Shown here piece by piece: positions 1 through 5,651 of a stretch of DNA of 5,701 nt. The number at the start of each line of letters is the position of its first letter. Position 1 is the first letter of the stretch. Origin of the DNA: Prevotellaceae bacterium UBA6858 (GTDB lineage: Bacteria; Bacteroidota; Bacteroidia; Bacteroidales; Bacteroidaceae). The translations under genes and the position numbers were made by a program. The stretch covers positions 1 through 5,701 of the forward strand of contig DKDC01000032.1 in assembly GCA_002451695.1 (NCBI GenBank). Reading direction: 5' to 3'. The notes under the pieces are model-generated. The model was given only the letters and a program-made list of their open reading frames with translations, was not told where the DNA came from and searched no databases.

Positions 1-32
1 ATAGGACATAGTTTTTCCTGCATCAAATATAA
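1..32 (-). repeat. 21-bp A-tract/palindrome repeat array, left end (cut by window)
   Basis: Read on the minus strand, this stretch has the same build as the arrays at 4282-4359 and 5652-5701: a 15-bp degenerate palindromic unit (32 to 18, TTATATTTGATGCAG), a GAAAAA spacer (17 to 12), and the start of a second unit (11 to 1, beginning CTATGTC). The segment GATGCAGGAAAAACTA is identical to one in the 4282-4359 array. The array probably continues to the left of the window. Its function is unknown. It could be an interspersed repeat or a protein-binding array. Confidence 0.75.
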
Positions 33-79
33 TTCGCAGGGTGTTTTGAAAAGAGCGATCGTTTTTGGCTATGCGATAA

Positions 80-193
80 CTGTAGGGGCGTATTGCATAC
101 GCCCTTTGCACCACCGGCTGAACCGCACCGCAAACCACCGCCAAAACATTGCAAATAGGCGCAATTCAGGGCGTATGCAATACGCCCCTACAG
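80..193. repeat. Perfect 26-bp inverted repeats with palindromic arms (REP/MITE-like)
   Basis: Positions 80-105 and 168-193 are exact reverse complements over 26 bp, separated by 62 bp. Each arm also contains an internal palindrome, GGGCGTAT-TGC-ATACGCCC (86-104 and, inverted, 169-187). A single-stranded or transcribed copy could therefore fold either as one long stem or as two small hairpins. A related 27-bp copy lies at 5577-5603. The element lies 45 bp past the stop of the ECF-S-like gene, so it could also stop or stabilise the end of the minus-strand operon transcript, although no T-tract follows. No transposase lies within the window. It is best described as an intergenic REP- or MITE-like element of unknown mobility. 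Confidence 0.9.
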
Positions 194-237
194 AGCCGCG
201 ATGTTTTGATTAACCGATATTTATTACCAGCCTTTAC

Positions 238-750
238 TCAGCGGCGCACAATGCGGTTTATGAACAGCCAGCCTCCGAACACCTGCAGGAGCATTCCGGG
301 AAGCCCTATGCGGAAGTCCTGCACCGCAGCATTGAAAGAGCCTGTCATGGCCCATTCGCCCAATGTGCCTGTCCCCTGATAGCACAAAACCACAAGGGCG
401 AGCAACGGGAGCGAGGCTTTCCTGAAACGCGCCGACGCCATGCCGGCGGCAACGGCGAGCAATGCGGACTTCATGAGTATTGCGGGCAGAACAGCCGGGG
501 CGGGCATTGAGAACAGCGCGGAATTTGCCAGCGGGGAAAGCACGGCAACCATAAGCCCCACGCGCCAGCCGTATTTGTACGCGCCCACAAGGGTGAAGAA
601 ATATATCGGCAGCCATGTCGCCCCGCCTTGATGCGCAAGGTGGAACAACTGGGGCAGCACAATGTTTCCCAATGCAAACAACACTGCCGCCAGATAGGCT
701 TTCATGTCGCCATATCCGAGAGAATACAGTTTTACTGTTCTTGATTCCAT
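238..750 (-). CDS. ECF transporter S component-like integral membrane protein
   Basis: Encodes a 170-residue, strongly hydrophobic protein with about five to six predicted membrane segments (roughly residues 17-36, 46-62, 63-80, 87-107, 112-125 and 148-166). Size and helix pattern fit the substrate-binding S component of energy-coupling factor transporters, small inner-membrane proteins that bind a vitamin or similar micronutrient and dock onto a shared T/A/A' module. Recognisable stretches include GNIVLPQLFHLAHQGG (28-43) and PAPAVLPAILMKS (83-95), which I recall from Bacteroidales proteins annotated this way. The substrate cannot be read from the sequence. No ATPase or T subunit lies in the window, consistent with the group II arrangement where the energising module is elsewhere. 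It is last in the operon, starting 19 bp after the DUF1893 stop. The ATG at 750 is preferred because the N-terminal KLYSLGYGD stretch looks family-like. An internal ATG at 705 is the alternative. Confidence 0.75.
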   Translation of the reverse strand: MESRTVKLYSLGYGDMKAYLAAVLFALGNIVLPQLFHLAHQGGATWLPIYFFTLVGAYKYGWRVGLMVAVLSPLANSALFSMPAPAVLPAILMKSALLAVAAGMASARFRKASLPLLALVVLCYQGTGTLGEWAMTGSFNAAVQDFRIGLPGMLLQVFGGWLFINRIVRR

Positions 751-769
751 GATTGTTTTCTAATCGTTT

Positions 770-1213
770 TCAGTTTGTTCTACTTTCTGTTTGTTTCCTT
801 TTTGCGAGTTCCGCGATTGTCTCTTTTATTGCGCAAAGCATTTCCCCGGGCGATTGCAAATCCCTGCACGCCTTTTCCATGGGACACCACCCTGTGCCGT
901 CGCGGTTTATAATGTGGTGCACTTCCCCGGCAAACTCCACCTCCACGCCGTTTTGGCGCAACAGCGCGACGGCGGGCGTGCTTATGGTATGGGCATACAC
1001 ACTCGCCACCTTGCCAAGCGCCATGAGCGCGGCGGCGGCTTTTCCCACCACCTTGTCGGCAATCCTCGCTCCGTCCAATGCCTGCGGCTCTTCGCCCAGC
1101 AAGCGGAGCAAATCTTTCACTCCCCTGCCGCCGAAGGTGCGCACCGCGCCGTTCTCGACCACGAGCGAATGGCCGCCTGTCTCCAGCAGTTCCGCGAGTT
1201 GGGCGTTTGTCAT
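770..1213 (-). CDS. DUF1893 domain protein (cytidine-deaminase-like fold family)
   Basis: Encodes a 147-residue soluble protein without a signal peptide, so it is presumably cytoplasmic. The body matches what I know of DUF1893, whose structural representative is Thermotoga TM1506 with a cytidine-deaminase-like fold. Key stretches are the N-terminal SLVVENGAVRTFGGRGVKDL (16-35), the helix ADKVVGKAAAALM (52-64), VYAHTISTPAVALLRQNGV (72-90) and the C-terminal INRDGTGWCPME (102-113). The CPME motif with Cys110 and Glu113 sits where a deaminase-fold active site would be expected, but a full zinc-binding H/C-AE plus PCxxC set is not evident, so catalysis is unproven. The start codon overlaps the stop of the upstream reductase by four bases (ATGA, 1213 to 1210), which indicates translational coupling and a shared role. 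The last ten or so residues are charged and probably disordered. Family membership is fairly secure; the reaction and substrate are unknown. Confidence 0.85.
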   Translation of the reverse strand: MTNAQLAELLETGGHSLVVENGAVRTFGGRGVKDLLRLLGEEPQALDGARIADKVVGKAAAALMALGKVASVYAHTISTPAVALLRQNGVEVEFAGEVHHIINRDGTGWCPMEKACRDLQSPGEMLCAIKETIAELAKRKQTESRTN

Positions 1214-2631
1214 AGCGTGCCTTGCTTGAGCTGTTCCACAAATTGGTCTATGCGCTGCATTTCCTTGGGTATGTCAATGTTCTGCGGGCAATGCTCCACG
1301 CATTTTCTGCACCCTATGCAGTGGTTGGCCTGACGCAGTTTGGGAACGCTGCGGTCGTAGCCCACAAGGAATGCCCTGCGGGCCTCGCGGTAGTTCTCCG
1401 CCTGCCGGCTCTCCGGCACATTGCCCTCGTTGACGCACTTGTTGTAGTGGACGAATATGGAGGGGATGTCAAGGCCGTAGGGGCAGGGCATGCAGTATTT
1501 GCAGTCGTTGCACGGGATTGTGGGGTACTGCACTATTATTTCGGCGGTGTCGTAAAGGAAGTTCACCTCGTCGTCCGTAAGCGGCTTCAAGGGGCAGTAG
1601 GATCGCAGGTTGTCCTGCAAATGCTCCATGTACGTCATGCCGCTAAGCACCGTGAGCACGCCGGGCATTGTGCCGGCATAGCGGAACGCCCACGACGCCA
1701 CGCTCCTGTCGGGCTCGCGCTGTTTGAGACGCGCCACCACGTGGTCGGGGACTTTGGACAGCCTTCCGCCGAGCAGCGGCTCCATTATCACGGCGGGGAT
1801 GCTGCGCTTCGCAAGCTCGCCATAAAGATATTCGGCATCGGTGTTGAAAGAGTTGAGTTCCTTGGCGTGCCGCCAGTCAAGGTAGTTGAGCTGTATTTGC
1901 ACAAAGTCCCACTTGTAGCGGTCGTGCTGCGAAAGCAGGTAGTCAAACACCTTTATGTCGCCGTGGTATGAGAAACCGAGATTGCGTATTCTCCCCGCCT
2001 CGCGCTCGGCAAGCAGAAAGTCGAGAACGCCGTTGTCAACATAGCGCGCATTATAATCCTTCATGGCATCGCCGCCCATGCCCACGCCGTGAAGCAGCAT
2101 ATAGTCTATGTAGTCAACCTGCAAATACTTCATCGAGTTGTGGTACATCTCCAAAGACTTTTCGCGGCTCCATGTTGAGGGGTCGAAATTGGAAAGTTTG
2201 GTGGCAATGAAAAACTTGTCGCGGGGGTGGCGTTTCAACGCGATGCCCGTAGCCTCTTCTGAATGCCCCTTGCAATAAGCCGGGGACGTGTCGAAATAGT
2301 TCACCCCATGCTCTATGGCGTAGTCCACAAGGCGGTTGACAGCCTCCTGATCTATTTTTTCCCCGCCCTCTCTCGCGCTCTCGCCGGTAACTGTGGGCCA
2401 GCGCATACAGCCGTAGCCGAGAATCGAAACCTTTTCGCCCGTCTTGGGGCTGGTGCGGTATGTCATCTTGTCCTTTGGAATCTCGCCCTGCGCCTTTGTG
2501 GTTTCGCCGCTCACAGGGTTTTTGCCGGAATTGCAGCCCACAAGCACGGCGGAAGTGGAGACCGCAGCGCCTGCGCCGAGCCTTTTCAGAAACTCGCGCC
2601 GATCGATATTGTTCTTGCCTTTGGTATTCAT
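1210..2631 (-). CDS. Tat-lipoprotein aldo/keto reductase with two C-terminal [4Fe-4S] motifs
   Basis: A 473-residue protein if started at the ATG at 2631. Residues 10-15 (DRREFL) form a twin-arginine motif, followed by the hydrophobic stretch AGAAVSTSAVLVGC ending in a lipobox Cys at 33. This predicts Tat export and lipid anchoring. The aldo/keto reductase barrel spans about 55-350 and keeps the catalytic tetrad: Asp114 and Tyr119 (NYFDTSPAYCKGHSE), Lys145 (FIATKL) and His181 (DYMLLHG). QIQLNYLDW (246-254) and VLTVLSGM (325-332) are typical of the ferredoxin-bearing branch. Two cluster motifs follow: C374-x2-C377-x2-C380-x2-C383-P and C438-x2-C441-x2-C444-x3-C448-P. The frame is open to an upstream ATG at 2673, but that start would overlap the previous gene by 35 bases and push the twin arginines inward. 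The 2631 start lies 7 bp after that gene's stop with a weak GAAAG upstream. The physiological substrate is unknown. An export signal on a fold that normally uses cytosolic NAD(P)H is the odd feature. Confidence 0.93.
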   Translation of the reverse strand: MNTKGKNNIDRREFLKRLGAGAAVSTSAVLVGCNSGKNPVSGETTKAQGEIPKDKMTYRTSPKTGEKVSILGYGCMRWPTVTGESAREGGEKIDQEAVNRLVDYAIEHGVNYFDTSPAYCKGHSEEATGIALKRHPRDKFFIATKLSNFDPSTWSREKSLEMYHNSMKYLQVDYIDYMLLHGVGMGGDAMKDYNARYVDNGVLDFLLAEREAGRIRNLGFSYHGDIKVFDYLLSQHDRYKWDFVQIQLNYLDWRHAKELNSFNTDAEYLYGELAKRSIPAVIMEPLLGGRLSKVPDHVVARLKQREPDRSVASWAFRYAGTMPGVLTVLSGMTYMEHLQDNLRSYCPLKPLTDDEVNFLYDTAEIIVQYPTIPCNDCKYCMPCPYGLDIPSIFVHYNKCVNEGNVPESRQAENYREARRAFLVGYDRSVPKLRQANHCIGCRKCVEHCPQNIDIPKEMQRIDQFVEQLKQGTL

Positions 2632-2638
2632 AATTCTT

Positions 2639-4117
2639 TCAAATGGTTTTATGCTGTTCATGCCCTTCAACATATATAGCGCCGAAAGGACGTGCCGGAC
2701 ACAGGTTCTCGCACGCTCCGCAGCCTATGCAGCGTTCCTCATTCACCACGGGAATCTTCGGTGAGTCCTCCTTTTGCGGGTCAGAAGGCACCATTGTTAT
2801 CGCCCCTGCGGGACAGTGGCGCGCACAATTGCCGCATTCCACCCCATCTGTGAGGGGAACGCAGTTTTTCCGCACCCAAACCGCATGGCCAACCTGTATG
2901 GACGATTTTTCGGCAGGAGTGATTTTTATTATTGCGCCGGCAGGGCAAACTTCGGAGCATTTGGTGCATTCGGGACGGCAGTAGCCGCGCTCGTAAGAAG
3001 AACGTGGCTTCATCATCTTGCCGGGACGGAGTACGTCGTTGGGACATACGGCGACGCAGAGCTGGCATCCGGTGCAATGATCCTCCAAATGTTTCAGGCC
3101 AACCGCTCCCGGGGGAACAATCGGGGTGTTGCGGTTGGGTATCTTCTTGTCGAGAATCACCGCCAAGCCACCGTCAACGGTTTTACCCTGTGCGTTCGCC
3201 ACCGCCGTGCCGAGAATGATGCCCGCTCCCGTGAGAAAACTGCGGCGCGAAGCGTCGGGAATTTTCTCGGGCGCTTCTGCCGCAGTTTTTGGAGCGGTCT
3301 CCTTTTTGCGCAGTTCGAAATGCAGCGCGTCGTGCTTGCAGTTGTCCACACAGTCCATGCAAGCCACGCAGCGGGAATAGTCAATCTTGTGATTCTTGAA
3401 GTCAATGCACGAAGCCTTGCAGCCCCGGGCGCAAAGCGAGCAGTTGCGGCATTTCCCAGTGTCGATAATGGGCTTGAAAAGCGAGTGGCGGGAAATAAGA
3501 CCCAGGAAAGTGCCAACAGGGCATATAGTGTTGCAATAAGTGCGTCCGTTGCGCCACGCCAGCACCACCACCGCCACAAAAGTAACTGCGGCAAGAATTA
3601 GCGTGGGAAGGGCGCGAAGCCACACTTCCCTCTCATAAAAGACATAGCTCCCCATACGCTCGGAAATGTACGCGAGCAGGTTGTTGCCCCACGTGTAAAG
3701 CGGGGCGAACATTGTCTGGGCAATTCTGCCGTATGCACTGTATGGGTCGAGCAAGCCCGCCAAGCCGGTGAAAGCACCTGCGACAAAGAGAACCAATACC
3801 GCATATCGCAGCCACGTCTTTGCCTTTGAATATGAAAAGCGGCGGTTTCTGCCCTTGCGTCTTGCGCTCAGCCATGAAACCACGTCCTGGAAAACGCCGA
3901 GCGGACAGATTACCGAACAGTAAACGCGCCCGAAAAGGAATGTGAGCAACAGCACGGCGACAATAACGCCAATGTTGAGAGCCATGACAGCCGGGAAAAA
4001 CTGGATTTTCGCCAACCAGCCGAACCAGGCATGGATTGTTCCCGTAAAATCAAGAAACAGCAGGCTGACAAGCGCGAAGAACACGATTGCCAGGGTAATT
4101 CTTATTTTACTCAGCAT
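2639..4117 (-). CDS. Membrane polyferredoxin, NapH-like/NapG-like fusion with internal Tat signal
   Basis: A 492-residue, probably six-cluster iron-sulfur protein. The N-terminal part resembles NapH/YccM-type quinol-linked ferredoxins: hydrophobic segments at about 5-24, 42-62, 104-123 and 168-187, each pair followed by a CxxxCP signature (GRVYC67-SVIC71-P and GRTYC195-NTIC199-P), then a 2x[4Fe-4S] domain (C223-x2-C226-x2-C229-x3-C233 and C250-x2-C253-x2-C256-x3-C260) expected on the cytoplasmic face. After a charged Ala/Pro/Glu linker (272-288) comes a second twin-arginine signal, SRRSFLTGAGIILGTAVANA (290-309). The C-terminal domain is NapG-like with four cluster motifs (C348..C358P, C380..C391P, C419-x8-C428-x2-C431-x3-C435P, C463..C473P). 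In nitrate reductase systems NapH and NapG are separate; here they are joined. No nitrate reductase genes are in the window, so the partner is likely the exported aldo/keto reductase just downstream (7-bp gap). It is the first gene of the operon. The start at 4117 places the first membrane segment right at the N-terminus. Confidence 0.92.
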   Translation of the reverse strand: MLSKIRITLAIVFFALVSLLFLDFTGTIHAWFGWLAKIQFFPAVMALNIGVIVAVLLLTFLFGRVYCSVICPLGVFQDVVSWLSARRKGRNRRFSYSKAKTWLRYAVLVLFVAGAFTGLAGLLDPYSAYGRIAQTMFAPLYTWGNNLLAYISERMGSYVFYEREVWLRALPTLILAAVTFVAVVVLAWRNGRTYCNTICPVGTFLGLISRHSLFKPIIDTGKCRNCSLCARGCKASCIDFKNHKIDYSRCVACMDCVDNCKHDALHFELRKKETAPKTAAEAPEKIPDASRRSFLTGAGIILGTAVANAQGKTVDGGLAVILDKKIPNRNTPIVPPGAVGLKHLEDHCTGCQLCVAVCPNDVLRPGKMMKPRSSYERGYCRPECTKCSEVCPAGAIIKITPAEKSSIQVGHAVWVRKNCVPLTDGVECGNCARHCPAGAITMVPSDPQKEDSPKIPVVNEERCIGCGACENLCPARPFGAIYVEGHEQHKTI

Positions 4118-4172
4118 AGTAGTATTTTGTTTTCATATATAAATATAATTGTTACGTTATCCTGTTCCTGTG

Positions 4173-4180
4173 CAAAAATA
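4173..4180 (-). promoter_or_regulatory. Candidate Bacteroidetes -7 promoter element for the reductase operon
   Basis: On the minus strand, 4180 to 4173 reads TATTTTTG, an exact match to the Bacteroidetes -7 consensus TAnnTTTG. It would place the transcript start near 4166, giving a 5' leader of about 49 nt before the ATG at 4117. No clear TTTG -33 box is found 19-21 bp further upstream, which weakens the call or suggests the promoter depends on an activator. The leader is A/T-rich without a strong Shine-Dalgarno sequence. Confidence 0.45.
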
Positions 4181-4281
4181 ATAAACATCGCGCTTTTTGC
4201 CGCATACATTTTTACTGATTTGCATACCCAAATTACCGCACTCCCGGTTTTTCATTCCCCCGGCTTCAGAGTGCCGGAAAA

Positions 4282-4359
4282 TTACATCTGAAATAAAAAA
4301 AACTATGTCTGATGCAGGAAAAACTACGTCAGACGTAGGAAAAATTATATCAGACCTTT
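4282..4359 (+). repeat. Four-unit 21-bp repeat array with palindromic core and A-tract spacer
   Basis: Four units start at exactly 21-bp intervals (4282, 4303, 4324, 4345). Each has a 15-bp core followed by a six-base GAAAAA or AAAAAA spacer; the final unit degenerates at its end. The third core (4324-4338) is a perfect 7+1+7 palindrome, CTACGTC-A-GACGTAG; the others are decayed versions such as CTATGTCTGATGCAG. The same family occurs at 1-32 (reverse) and 5652-5701. A period of two helical turns places all A-tracts on one DNA face, which should bend the DNA. Function is unknown. It lies between the two divergent promoters, so an architectural or operator role is possible, but recurrence outside this regulatory region argues for an interspersed repeat. 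Confidence 0.85.
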
Positions 4360-4514
4360 TCCCCATCTTTGCAAACCTCTGAAAAACAACTCGTTATAGC
4401 AAACATTATTAAAGAGACATCCTTTTGGAAATCAGCATATTATGTTATTCGGGCGGCATTTGCGGTGTCATGGGGAACCGATCAAAGAAAACGCCAGACC
4501 ACAACATTAAACAG

Positions 4515-4546
4515 ATTACGGATTGCGCTACCCCTATTACGGATTG
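4515..4546 (+). promoter_or_regulatory. Candidate AraC-type operator: 11-bp direct repeats at 21-bp spacing
   Basis: ATTACGGATTG occurs exactly at 4515-4525 and again at 4536-4546, a centre spacing of 21 bp. A weaker ATTACGCAT lies at 4565-4573. AraC-family proteins typically bind direct repeats about two helical turns apart; araI1-I2 of E. coli has the same 21-bp period. The pair ends 12 bp before the putative -33 box of the AraC gene promoter, a placement suited to autoregulation. The assignment to this regulator is inference. Confidence 0.5.
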
Positions 4547-4558
4547 GCGGATTTCAGA

Positions 4559-4589
4559 GTTGCCATTACGCATATTATCAATATATTTG
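4559..4589 (+). promoter_or_regulatory. Candidate Bacteroidetes promoter of the AraC-family gene
   Basis: TATATTTG at 4582-4589 matches the -7 consensus TAnnTTTG exactly. GTTG at 4559-4562, 19 bp upstream, is one mismatch from the -33 box TTTG. The predicted transcript starts near 4596 and has a leader of only about 16 nt, enough to include the AAGGA at 4603-4607. Confidence 0.6.
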
Positions 4590-4602
4590 CATCAGAAAAA
4601 AC

Positions 4603-4607
4603 AAGGA
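4603..4607 (+). promoter_or_regulatory. Ribosome binding site that fixes the AraC gene start
   Basis: AAGGA ends four bases before the ATG at 4612. It supports this start over the far upstream in-frame ATG at 4369, which has no comparable site and would include the promoter inside the coding sequence. Confidence 0.65.
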
Positions 4608-4611
4608 CATT

Positions 4612-5523
4612 ATGGCTGAGAATAAGATTAGGAACATTGAGACCATAACAGAATACAACGATATGCTCGGAGTGGAGACAATGCATCCGCTCGTGAGCGT
4701 GGTGAACCTGTCAGAGGCAAAGCCCATACGCCACCTGAAGCACACCTTCGGCTTTTACGCCGTTTTCCTGAAAGGAGAGAAACACTGCGACCTCATCTAC
4801 GGCCGCCAGCGGTACGACTACCAGAAAGGCACGGTGGTTTGCATCGCGCCCGGACAGGTGGCGGGTTCGGAGGACAACGGCGAATTTTTCCAGCCCCGCG
4901 GATGGGCGTTGCTTTTCGACCCCGAGCTAATCCGCGGCACGCAGCTCGGCAAGAACATCCGCGAATATTCCTACTTCTCATACGAGGTGAACGAGGCGCT
5001 GCACCTTTCAGAGCAGGAGCGGGGCATATTCACCGACTGCCTAAAAAAGATAGAGGCGGAACTCACGCACTCCATCGACAGGCTTAGCAAGAGACTGATC
5101 GCAAACAACATCGAGCTGCTGCTCAACTACTGCCTGCGCTTCTACGAACGCCAGTTCATAACCCGCCAAAGCGCAAACAGCGACATCCTCGCACGCTTCG
5201 AGACGCTGCTCAACGACTACTTCACCGGCGACAAGCCCAAGCGGAACGGGCTGCCCACCGTAAGGTATTGCGCAGGAGAGCTGTGCCTCTCGCCAAACTA
5301 CTTCGGCGACCTCATAAAAAAGGAAACCGGCAAATCGGCGCAGGAATACATCCAGCTTGCCGTGATGAACATCGCCAAGGAGCGCATTCTCAACCCCTCG
5401 CTCACCATAAGCCAGATTGCCTATGGGCTTGGCTACCAATACCCGCAGCACTTCACGCGGCTGTTCAAGAAAGTTGTTGGGCAGACACCAAACGAATACC
5501 GCCGGCAGTCGAAGCCGGCGTGA
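4612..5523 (+). CDS. AraC-family transcriptional regulator
   Basis: A 303-residue cytoplasmic DNA-binding protein. The N-terminal half (about 25-125) has the strand-rich look of an AraC-type cupin ligand-sensing domain, including HTFGFYAVFLKGEKHCDLIY (44-63) and the turn KGTVVCIAPGQV (72-83). A helical linker follows (about 133-185). The C-terminal domain carries both helix-turn-helix motifs: the first about 216-240 (VRYCAGELCLSPNYFGDLIK) and the second about 265-288 (ISQIAYGLGYQYPQHFTRLF), followed by the family signature VGQTPNEYRR (289-298). Length is normal for the family. The frame stays open 81 codons upstream to 4369, but the start at 4612 is chosen because of the AAGGA site, the promoter at 4559-4589 and the change to GC-rich coding sequence here. 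It is divergent from the iron-sulfur/reductase operon, which it probably controls along with itself. The ligand is unknown. Confidence 0.95.
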   Translation: MAENKIRNIETITEYNDMLGVETMHPLVSVVNLSEAKPIRHLKHTFGFYAVFLKGEKHCDLIYGRQRYDYQKGTVVCIAPGQVAGSEDNGEFFQPRGWALLFDPELIRGTQLGKNIREYSYFSYEVNEALHLSEQERGIFTDCLKKIEAELTHSIDRLSKRLIANNIELLLNYCLRFYERQFITRQSANSDILARFETLLNDYFTGDKPKRNGLPTVRYCAGELCLSPNYFGDLIKKETGKSAQEYIQLAVMNIAKERILNPSLTISQIAYGLGYQYPQHFTRLFKKVVGQTPNEYRRQSKPA

Positions 5524-5576
5524 ACGTCACGCCACACAAACGCGCCACATACAGGTAACAAACAAACCACACCGCC

Positions 5577-5603
5577 GTAGGGTCGTATTGCATACGCCCC
5601 TAC
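5577..5603. repeat. 27-bp near-perfect palindrome (same family as 80-193)
   Basis: Arms GTAGGGTCGTAT (5577-5588) and ATACGCCCCTAC (5592-5603) pair around a TGC centre with a single mismatch at T5583. The sequence is nearly identical to each arm of the 80-193 element. It lies 53 bp past the AraC stop codon and could serve as a hairpin at the 3' end of that transcript, but there is no T-tract to mark an intrinsic terminator. The 5524-5576 stretch before it shows nothing recognisable. Confidence 0.85.
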
Positions 5604-5651
5604 AAATTGCGAAAGCCAAAACCGCAAGCCTATTTCAAAACACCCCAAAAA

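Larger units (their letters stand above)
4118..4611. other. Divergent intergenic region between the reductase operon and the AraC gene
   Basis: About 490 bp of AT-rich DNA between two divergent starts, contrasting with the GC-richer genes on both sides. It holds a minus-strand promoter element near the operon (4173-4180), four 21-bp repeat units (4282-4359), a candidate operator (4515-4546) and a plus-strand promoter next to the AraC gene (4559-4589). I see no RNA gene or convincing small coding sequence. The AraC frame is open upstream as far as 4369, but that extension has no domain-like sequence and differs in base composition. Confidence 0.7.

Noticed and set aside
1222..1971. 249-codon plus-strand open frame opposite the reductase
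   Set aside because: It is antisense to a confident gene and its hydrophobic Val/Ala-rich translation is a codon-bias shadow with no recognisable domain.
2632..2673. Longer start for the aldo/keto reductase at 2673
   Set aside because: It would overlap the upstream gene by 35 bases and put 14 extra residues before the twin-arginine signal. The ATG at 2631 fits the operon spacing and the signal peptide.
2774..3601. 275-codon plus-strand open frame opposite the polyferredoxin
   Set aside because: Antisense shadow of a gene with clear cysteine cluster motifs; no family resemblance or start signal.
2639..4117. Component of a periplasmic nitrate reductase
   Set aside because: The similarity to NapH and NapG is in electron-transfer architecture only; there is no catalytic nitrate reductase gene or other nap gene in the window.
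4282..4359. CRISPR array
   Set aside because: The units are contiguous 21-bp tandem copies with short A-rich linkers, not repeats separated by unique spacers of about 30 bp, and no cas gene is present.
4364..4371. CATCTTTG as a second promoter for the AraC gene
   Set aside because: One mismatch to TAnnTTTG, no -33 box at proper distance, and it would give a leader of more than 230 nt; the element at 4582-4589 is better.
4369..4611. 81-codon N-terminal extension of the AraC regulator in the same frame
   Set aside because: AT-rich, no domain-like sequence, includes the candidate promoter and operator, and lacks a ribosome binding site. The ATG at 4612 has AAGGA and yields a normal family length.
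5577..5603. Intrinsic terminator of the AraC gene
   Set aside because: The hairpin is stable but no T-tract follows, and the same sequence recurs at the other end of the window as a dispersed repeat.
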